Assembly (NCBI GenBank): GCA_036743315.1
Contig: DAINPV010000108.1
Span: 1-11,174, forward strand
Direction of reading: 5' to 3'
DNA from: CALBTQ01 sp036743315
GTDB lineage: Bacteria; Lernaellota; Lernaellaia; Lernaellales; Lernaellaceae
DNA length: 11,174 bases
A program made the translations under genes and the position numbers. Under the pieces are notes generated by a model that worked only from the letters and a program-made list of their open reading frames with translations, was not told where the DNA came from and did no database searches. This document shows, piece by piece, positions 6,326 to 11,174 of the stretch (the first letter of the stretch is position 1; every line of letters starts with the position of its first letter).

Positions 6326-8874
6326 GCCCAGGTGATCAGCGATAGGTCGAAGTTGGTGACCATGTCCGGATGAGACGGCGTGACGCGCACGCCGAAGCCT
6401 TGCTGTCCCGAGGTCTCGCACATCAACTTGCGATGATAATAATGCAAGCCGTTATCCTGCTTGCGGCCGTTTTCCATCGGCAGAGCTTTGCCGGCCTCGA
6501 TTTTCCCCTGCGGATCGAGTTGACCGGCGAACACTTCCACCACCACGTCTTCCGGTGCGAGGCTGCCCAGGTCGACTTCCGCCTCGATCTCCAGCGGTTC
6601 GCCCACTTCGAAGGCTTCGTGTTGTTCGTACTTGACGTTGACGATTTTCACCTCGTGCCATTTGTGGAGGATCTTCTGCTTCCATTCCGTCAGCGCGCGC
6701 GCCCGCTCATAATTGTCGCGCGCCAGTGCGCTGCAGCGGGTGGAAGCGGGCAGGTAGAACTGTTCGGCATACTGTTTGGTCATGCGATGCGTGTTGTACA
6801 CCGGGCACAACCGGCGCATCGACTGTTTCATCATGTCGATCCAATGCCGCGGCAGGTAATCGCGGTCGCGGTTGTAAAACAGCGGCACGATTTCGCGTTC
6901 GAGCAGATTGTAGAGCGCGTTGGCCTCGACGTGGTCCTGCGTGGCGATGTCCGCATAATCCTCGCCCATGCCGATCGTCCAGCCGACTTCGGGGTGGTAA
7001 CCCTCGGCCCACCAGCCGTCGAGCACCGACAGGTTCAAACCGCCGTTGATCGCGACCTTCATGCCCGAGGTGCCGCTGGCTTCCATCGGCCGGCGCGGCG
7101 TGTTGAGCCACACATCCACACCCTGCACCAGGTAGCGCGCCACGTTGATGTCGTAGTCCTCGAGGAACACGAAGTGCCGTCGGATTTCCGGGTTGCGCGC
7201 AAAATGCACGATCTGCCGGATCAGTTCCTTGCCGTGCATGTCGTTGGGGTGCGCCTTGCCGGCGAAGATGATCTGTATCGGCCGCTCCGGATCCGTCAGC
7301 AAACGACGGATGCGGTCTGGGTTGCGCAACAGGAGTGAAGCGCGCTTGTAGGTGGCGAAGCGGCGGGCGAAACCGATGGTCAGGATGTTCGGATTGAGCA
7401 CTTCCAGCGCTTCGTCGACTTCGGTTTTCGGCGCGCCGCGATGGAGCAGTTTGTCGTTCAGATGACGCCGGGTGAAGTTCACCAGTCGTTCGCGCCGGTG
7501 CAAATGCGTCCGCCACAGTTCCTCGTCGGGAATCGACAGGATCTTCTCCCAATATTTCGGATCGTCCTGGTAGAACTGCCAGCCTTCGCCCAGGTAGGTG
7601 TCGAGCAACTCGGCCATGTCTTTGCTGATCCAACTGCGCACATGAATGCCGTTGGTGATCGCGTGGATCGGCACTTCCTCCTTGGGCACTTCCGGCCACT
7701 GGCCTTTGACCATTTCCTTGGTTACTTCGGCGTGCAGTTTGGAAACGCCGTTGATGTAACTGGCGTGCCGGCCGGCGACCAGGGCCATGTTGAATCCCTC
7801 TTCGGTGTTGTTCGGATTCTGCCGACCGATGCCCATAAATGCCTTTTTGCTCAAGCCCAGACGTTCCGGATAGTCGCGTAGGTACTTTTCGATCAGCGCC
7901 GGGCTGAAGATGTCGAAGCCCGCCGGCACCGGCGTGTGCGTGGTGAACACGTTGGACGAACCGACCGCCTCGCGCGCCTCGTGATAGGAAAGGCCGGCCT
8001 TTTCGCGCAGCAGCCGGATGCGTTCGAGAGTGGAAAAGGCACTGTGGCCTTCGTTCATGTGGCAGACGCTGGGTACGATGTCCATCGCGTATAGGGCGCG
8101 GATGCCGCCCAGACCCAGCACGGTTTCCTGCTGGATGCGCATTTCCTGGTCGCCGCCGTACAGCGTTTCGGTGATGCGGCGGTCCTCCGGGCCGTTTTCC
8201 GCCACGTTGGTGTCCAGCAGGTAGAGCGGAATGCGACCGACCTGCACTTTCCAGATCTGCACCTGCACCGTGTTATGCGGGAACCAGATCGGCACCCGCA
8301 GCGGATGCCCGTCGGCGTTCAGCACCGGGCGCATCGGTAGGTTGAAGAAATCGTTGGTCGGGTAGCTTTCCTGCTGCCAGCCGTCGACGTTCAAGTACTG
8401 GCGGAAGTATCCCTGCTGAAACGCCAGCCCGACCGCGACCATCGGCAAGCCCAGGTCGGAGGCGCTTTTCACCGTGTCGCCCGATAACACGCCCAGACCG
8501 CCCGAGTAAATGGGAATGCTTTCGGTCAGGCCGTATTCCATCGAAAAGTAGCCGATGCGTACGTCTTTGTAGTCGTAGTTTTCCTCGTACCACGAACGGC
8601 GCGTCATGTAGGTATTCAGCGAATTGGCCACGCGCGACAGGTGCGAGCAGAAGCCTTCGTCGGCGGCCAGTTCCTCCAACCGCGCCTGGTCGACCCGCCC
8701 CAGCATGCGCACGGGATTGTGGTACACCGCTTCCCACAGGTCGCGATCCACGCGCCGGAACAGGGCGATGGCGTCATGATGCCACGTCCACCACAGGTTG
8801 TAGGCGATTTCCAGCAGGGGAGCCAACCGGTTGGGGAGTTTCGGTTCGACGTTGTATACAAAGATACGCGGCAT
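6322..8874 (-). CDS. glgP: Alpha-glucan (glycogen/maltodextrin) phosphorylase, TIGR02094 type
   Basis: 850 aa. Releases glucose 1-phosphate from the non-reducing ends of alpha-1,4-glucans using PLP and phosphate, in the cytoplasm. The N-terminal region (about 10-110, starting LPNRLAPLLEIAYNLWWTWHHDAIALFRRVD) matches DUF3417, typical of the short bacterial/archaeal phosphorylases rather than the E. coli GlgP/MalP type. The catalytic core contains GYFSMEYGLTESIPIYSGGLGVLSGD, HMNEGHSAF, FTTHTPVPAGFD, ITNGIHVRSW, FARRFATYKRA and the PLP segment MEASGTSGMKVAINGG, with Lys606 as the expected Schiff-base lysine. Length is as expected for the family. The start is ATG 8874 because GGAGGT (8886-8881) is six bases upstream. 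GTG 8880 directly abuts that site and is rejected. It is 47 bases downstream of the SDR gene and probably co-transcribed with it. Its stop shares bases with the stop of the convergent MEMO1-family gene. Confidence 0.93.
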   Translation of the reverse strand: MPRIFVYNVEPKLPNRLAPLLEIAYNLWWTWHHDAIALFRRVDRDLWEAVYHNPVRMLGRVDQARLEELAADEGFCSHLSRVANSLNTYMTRRSWYEENYDYKDVRIGYFSMEYGLTESIPIYSGGLGVLSGDTVKSASDLGLPMVAVGLAFQQGYFRQYLNVDGWQQESYPTNDFFNLPMRPVLNADGHPLRVPIWFPHNTVQVQIWKVQVGRIPLYLLDTNVAENGPEDRRITETLYGGDQEMRIQQETVLGLGGIRALYAMDIVPSVCHMNEGHSAFSTLERIRLLREKAGLSYHEAREAVGSSNVFTTHTPVPAGFDIFSPALIEKYLRDYPERLGLSKKAFMGIGRQNPNNTEEGFNMALVAGRHASYINGVSKLHAEVTKEMVKGQWPEVPKEEVPIHAITNGIHVRSWISKDMAELLDTYLGEGWQFYQDDPKYWEKILSIPDEELWRTHLHRRERLVNFTRRHLNDKLLHRGAPKTEVDEALEVLNPNILTIGFARRFATYKRASLLLRNPDRIRRLLTDPERPIQIIFAGKAHPNDMHGKELIRQIVHFARNPEIRRHFVFLEDYDINVARYLVQGVDVWLNTPRRPMEASGTSGMKVAINGGLNLSVLDGWWAEGYHPEVGWTIGMGEDYADIATQDHVEANALYNLLEREIVPLFYNRDRDYLPRHWIDMMKQSMRRLCPVYNTHRMTKQYAEQFYLPASTRCSALARDNYERARALTEWKQKILHKWHEVKIVNVKYEQHEAFEVGEPLEIEAEVDLGSLAPEDVVVEVFAGQLDPQGKIEAGKALPMENGRKQDNGLHYYHRKLMCETSGQQGFGVRVTPSHPDMVTNFDLSLITWA

Positions 8875-8880
8875 GTTCAC

Positions 8881-8903
8881 ACCTCCATCCGATTTTTCGG
8901 ATG
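8881..8903 (-). promoter_or_regulatory. Hairpin touching the Shine-Dalgarno site of glgP
   Basis: The stem CATCCGA (8903-8897 on the - strand) pairs perfectly with TCGGATG (8892-8886) around a four-base A loop. Its last paired base, complement of 8886, is also the first G of the GGAGGT ribosome binding site (8886-8881). The hairpin lies in the 47-base gap between the SDR and glgP. It could affect access of ribosomes to glgP or mark an mRNA end after processing. No T tract follows, so it is not a standard terminator. The structure is seen; the function is inferred. Confidence 0.4.
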
Positions 8904-8921
8904 CCTTGTATTCTCTTCCGG

Positions 8922-9908
8922 TTATCGATTGCGTTCAAGGTACCCCGCTGCGGCTTCCGCGAAAGCTTGCAGCGTGTCGTACTTGGGGCGCCATCCCAAT
9001 TCGTTGCAGGCGCGTTCGATGGCGAAACAACTGTGCGCGAACCGTTCACGGGCGAATTCCGGGTACACCAAGGGCCGACCCAACCACGCGGCGACCTTGT
9101 TTGTTACCGGAAACATCGAAGACGGCAACGTAAGCATTTTTCGGTGACTTGCAAGAGTTTCATCAACCGTTTCAAACACTTCCAGGGTGGTTGCCGCCGA
9201 GCGCCCGGCGATGTTGTACACGCGCCCCGCGGCCTGCGGCCGGCTGAGGCAGCGCTCGATCACATCCAACGCGTCGCGCACGTGAACGAAGTGCACCAGC
9301 GCCATGTTGTTGCCGAAAAACGGCTGTACCGGCCGCTTGGTTTTCCACTTCAGCCAGTCCTCGACGTAGCGATGGTCGATGAAATGCGGACCGATCACCG
9401 GTGCCAGGCGCAGGATCACCACATCCAGTTCGCCCTGCTTGAATTTGTCGAGCAGAAATTCCTCCGCCGCCAACTTCGAACGCCCGAAGGGGCCGTGCGG
9501 ATTGGCCGGCGTTTCTTCGGTACAGGGACAGACCTTCGGCGGTGGACCGTACACGCTGACGTGGCTGGCGTAGATGAATTTTTTCACCCCGGCCTTGATC
9601 GCCGCATTGGCCAAGGTGCGCGTCGCCTCGTAGTTGATGCGCTGCACATGGTCGGAGTAATCGGCCTGCGCCGGGAAGTCCACCGTTTTACGCAGCGGAT
9701 TGGCTTCGGCGAGGTGGACGATCGTTTCCACGTCGCGCACCGCGCGACGCACGGCGACCGGATCGGTGATGTCGCCGAGAATGGCTTGGTGGCCGGCGAA
9801 CCAGGGACGGTCGAGCAGATCGAACGCGCGCAACGGATAGTTTTTCGCCCCCAGATGCCGCACCAGATCGCGTCCCAGGTGAGTGCCGGCGGCGGTGATC
9901 AGCAGCAT
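8922..9908 (-). CDS. NAD(P)-dependent epimerase/dehydratase-like protein (extended SDR) with degenerate active site
   Basis: 328 aa, cytoplasmic, length normal for extended SDRs. The Rossmann start is LLITAAGTHLGRDLVRHL, where the usual TGxxGxxG reads T5-A-A-G8-T-H-L-G12, so the first glycine is Ala. Asp30 ends beta strand 2 (AFDLL) and GDITD (45-49) is typical for adenine contact. FIYASHVSVYG (111-121) and GPFGRSKLAAEE (139-150) hold the catalytic region. In GalE numbering the Ser124 position is His116 here, the Tyr149 position is Phe141, and only Lys145 (Lys153) is kept. The spacing between the two motifs equals that of GalE, so the alignment is secure. The C-terminal part is substrate-binding-like (RVYNIAG, ELGWRPKY). 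ATG 9908 has AAGGG about nine bases upstream. The substrate cannot be told. It is the first gene of a probable operon with glgP. Confidence 0.85.
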   Translation of the reverse strand: MLLITAAGTHLGRDLVRHLGAKNYPLRAFDLLDRPWFAGHQAILGDITDPVAVRRAVRDVETIVHLAEANPLRKTVDFPAQADYSDHVQRINYEATRTLANAAIKAGVKKFIYASHVSVYGPPPKVCPCTEETPANPHGPFGRSKLAAEEFLLDKFKQGELDVVILRLAPVIGPHFIDHRYVEDWLKWKTKRPVQPFFGNNMALVHFVHVRDALDVIERCLSRPQAAGRVYNIAGRSAATTLEVFETVDETLASHRKMLTLPSSMFPVTNKVAAWLGRPLVYPEFARERFAHSCFAIERACNELGWRPKYDTLQAFAEAAAGYLERNR

Positions 9909-10231
9909 GCGGATAACCCTTTGTTTGCGGTTCGACAGTCGACCGACCGTTCAATTGCGTTTCACTATGGCGGAAGCGGTCCGGCGATGCAATACCTGAT
10001 GAGCTTGCCGACAACGAAAAGGAGGCGGCGCGATCGGGATCGCCCGGCTCACGATCGATCCGCCGTTCTGGATTTCCCTCACCGGTTGCGTTCTTTGGCT
10101 GGGGCGAGTTCGGGTCGAGCGGTTTTGCCGTATCTCGTCGGAGCGGCCGAAAAACCCGCCGCGCATGGGGGGTGCAAAGAGACCGGCGAAAGGTGCATGA
10201 TAGAAACGGATCATCCACAGGAGAATGTCGC
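9909..10231. other. Divergent intergenic region between the SDR gene and ispD
   Basis: 323 bases upstream of both a - strand and a + strand gene, so it should hold two promoters. I see a possible - strand promoter (9964-9992) and a short odd palindrome TCGAC-A-GTCGA (9932-9942) in the SDR leader. The ispD ribosome binding site AGGAG is at 10219-10223. No clear -35/-10 pair is evident for ispD. The open frames crossing it read as Arg/Pro-rich sequence without family features, so I call no gene here. Confidence 0.5.
9964..9992 (-). promoter_or_regulatory. Possible promoter of the SDR-glgP operon
   Basis: On the - strand, TTGCAT (9992-9987) and CATAGT (9969-9964) are 17 bases apart. The -10 box matches consensus at four of six positions and the -35 box at only three, so this is weak. 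The start point would be near 9957, about 50 bases before ATG 9908, placing the palindrome TCGAC-A-GTCGA (9932-9942) just downstream of it. Confidence 0.25.
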
Positions 10232-10936
10232 ATGGTGTGCGTGGGGATCGTCGTGGCCGGCGGCAAGGGCCGGCGCATGGCGGCGAAGGTCGCCAAGCAA
10301 TACCTGGATCTGGGGGGGCGGCCGATTCTGGCGCGCACGATCGAGGCGCTGTCGGCCGTGCCGATCGTCGATGCGCTCGTGTTGGTTGTGCCGCGCGGCG
10401 ACGTCGTCTTTTGCAAGGATCAGATCGTCGAAAAGTACAACCTCGCCAAGGTGGCCCGCGTGGTCATGGGCGGCCAGACGCGACAGGAGTCGGTGGCGCG
10501 CGGCTTGCGGGCCATCGAAAAACTGCGCCTGACGCCCGATGTGGTGCTCGTGCACGACGGCGTGCGGCCTTTCGTCGACGCGCCGGTGATCGAGCGCGCG
10601 GTGCGCATCGCGGCCAACTTCGGCGCGGCGGTGGTGGCCGGAGAGGTCAAGGAGACGATCAAGCTGATCACCGACGACGGCTTTGTGCGCCAGACGCCGG
10701 ACCGCCGCTGGTTGGTCGCCGCGCAGACGCCGCAAGCCTTTCAGTACGATACGCTGCTGGATGCGCACCGCGAAGCGGAAAAAACCGGCTTCGTCGGCAC
10801 CGACGATTGTCAGCTCGTCGAGCGCGTCGGCGGACGGGTGATCGTCGTCCACGGCGAGGATACGAACATCAAAATTACCACGCAGACCGACCTGCTGCTG
10901 GCCCAGGCGATCTGGAAGCAAAGGAACAAACGATGA
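10232..10936 (+). CDS. ispD: 2-C-methyl-D-erythritol 4-phosphate cytidylyltransferase
   Basis: 234 aa, close to the 236 aa of the E. coli enzyme. Converts MEP and CTP to CDP-methylerythritol, the third step of the non-mevalonate isoprenoid pathway. The nucleotide-binding loop reads VVAGGKGRRMAAKVAKQYL; Arg15 and Lys22 correspond to E. coli Arg20 and Lys27. LVHDGVRPFV (106-115, Asp109) is the metal/CTP site, followed by AAQTPQAF, GTDDCQLVE and the C-terminal GEDTNIKITTQTDLLLA with Lys214 matching E. coli Lys213. All key residues are present. The start is ATG 10232, with AGGAG (10219-10223) eight bases upstream. The frame is open to 10172, but the extra 20 residues are not family-like. The stop TGA overlaps the ispF ATG in an ATGA junction, indicating translational coupling. 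Confidence 0.95.
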   Translation: MVCVGIVVAGGKGRRMAAKVAKQYLDLGGRPILARTIEALSAVPIVDALVLVVPRGDVVFCKDQIVEKYNLAKVARVVMGGQTRQESVARGLRAIEKLRLTPDVVLVHDGVRPFVDAPVIERAVRIAANFGAAVVAGEVKETIKLITDDGFVRQTPDRRWLVAAQTPQAFQYDTLLDAHREAEKTGFVGTDDCQLVERVGGRVIVVHGEDTNIKITTQTDLLLAQAIWKQRNKR

Positions 10937-11174
10937 GAATCGGGCACGGCTACGACGTGCATCGGCTCGTCGCCGGACGCAGGCTGATTCTGGGCGGCGT
11001 GACGATCGAATACGATAAAGGCCTGCTCGGGCACAGCGACGCCGACGTCCTGGCCCACGCGATTGCCGACGCCGTGTTGGGCGCGGCGGGCCTGGGCGAC
11101 ATCGGCCGCCACTTCCCCGATACCGACCCCGCCTACGCCGGCGCCGACAGCCTCAAGCTGCTGGCCGCGTGCGT
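10933..11174 (+). CDS. ispF: 2-C-methyl-D-erythritol 2,4-cyclodiphosphate synthase, 5' part
   Basis: The first 80 codons are visible; the gene runs off the window (the family is about 155-160 aa). IspF cyclises CDP-methylerythritol 2-phosphate to the 2,4-cyclodiphosphate with release of CMP, as a trimer with a zinc site. The N-terminus MRIGHGYDVHRL gives the metal ligands Asp8 and His10. LLGHSDADVLAHAIADAVLGAAGLGDIG follows, with the third ligand His42 and the conserved HSDAD loop (34-38). HFPDTDP and GADS also match. The start overlaps the ispD stop by four bases (ATGA). IspE, which acts between IspD and IspF, is not in the visible part. Confidence 0.95.
   Translation, partial: MRIGHGYDVHRLVAGRRLILGGVTIEYDKGLLGHSDADVLAHAIADAVLGAAGLGDIGRHFPDTDPAYAGADSLKLLAAC

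Noticed and set aside
6370..7338. 322-codon open frame on the + strand opposite glgP
   Set aside because: Its composition is that of an antisense shadow (His/Arg/Val-rich), and the - strand encodes a full phosphorylase.
9951..10214. 87-codon - strand frame in the region upstream of ispD
   Set aside because: No ribosome binding site, biased Arg/Pro composition, overlap with the leader of the SDR operon and no recognisable features.
8901..10532. 543-codon open frame on the + strand across the SDR, the intergenic region and the start of ispD
   Set aside because: It is antisense to the SDR and out of frame with ispD, with Arg-rich low-complexity sequence and no plausible domain.

Overview
The window is a stretch of ordinary-looking chromosome from a high-GC bacterium with an outer membrane. 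This is inferred from a class A penicillin-binding protein with a UB2H-like domain, an outer-membrane-type lipoprotein and a probably exported DUF1573 protein. No rRNA, tRNA, mobile element or CRISPR is visible. The gene mix (TIGR02094-type glucan phosphorylase, stand-alone MEMO1-family protein, MEP-pathway genes) resembles deltaproteobacterial-grade or related uncultivated lineages, but taxonomy cannot be fixed from this sequence.

Layout. The first 16 bases look like the 3' half of an upstream terminator. A cell-wall pair follows on the + strand (101-3365): a PBP1b-type bifunctional peptidoglycan synthase and, one base after its stop, a lipoprotein with a long acidic/proline linker and C-terminal TPR-like helices. 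This matches the gene arrangement and architecture of the PBP1b activator LpoP of Pseudomonas. Convergent to it on the - strand lie a DUF1573 protein (3379-4086), apparently with a leaderless promoter, and a small SCP2-like protein (4202-4645) with its own promoter, a strong ribosome binding site and an intrinsic terminator. An A/T-rich divergent region (4646-5095) carries that promoter and a 28-bp near-perfect palindrome resembling TetR-family fatty-acid regulator operators. It leads to a MEMO1-family protein (5096-6325, +) with an extra N-terminal helical domain.

On the - strand, an extended short-chain dehydrogenase (8922-9908) with degenerate catalytic residues is followed 47 bases later by alpha-glucan phosphorylase (6322-8874). 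The stop codon of the phosphorylase overlaps the stop of the MEMO1-family gene. A 323-base divergent region separates this unit from ispD (10232-10936, +), whose stop overlaps the start of ispF (10933 to beyond the window end).

Together the window holds cell-wall synthesis and its likely activator, a possible lipid-handling gene, glycogen/maltodextrin breakdown, and two neighbouring enzymes of the non-mevalonate isoprenoid pathway. The points most worth following are the LpoP-like activator, the palindrome, the N-terminal domain of the MEMO1 protein and the catalytically degenerate SDR.
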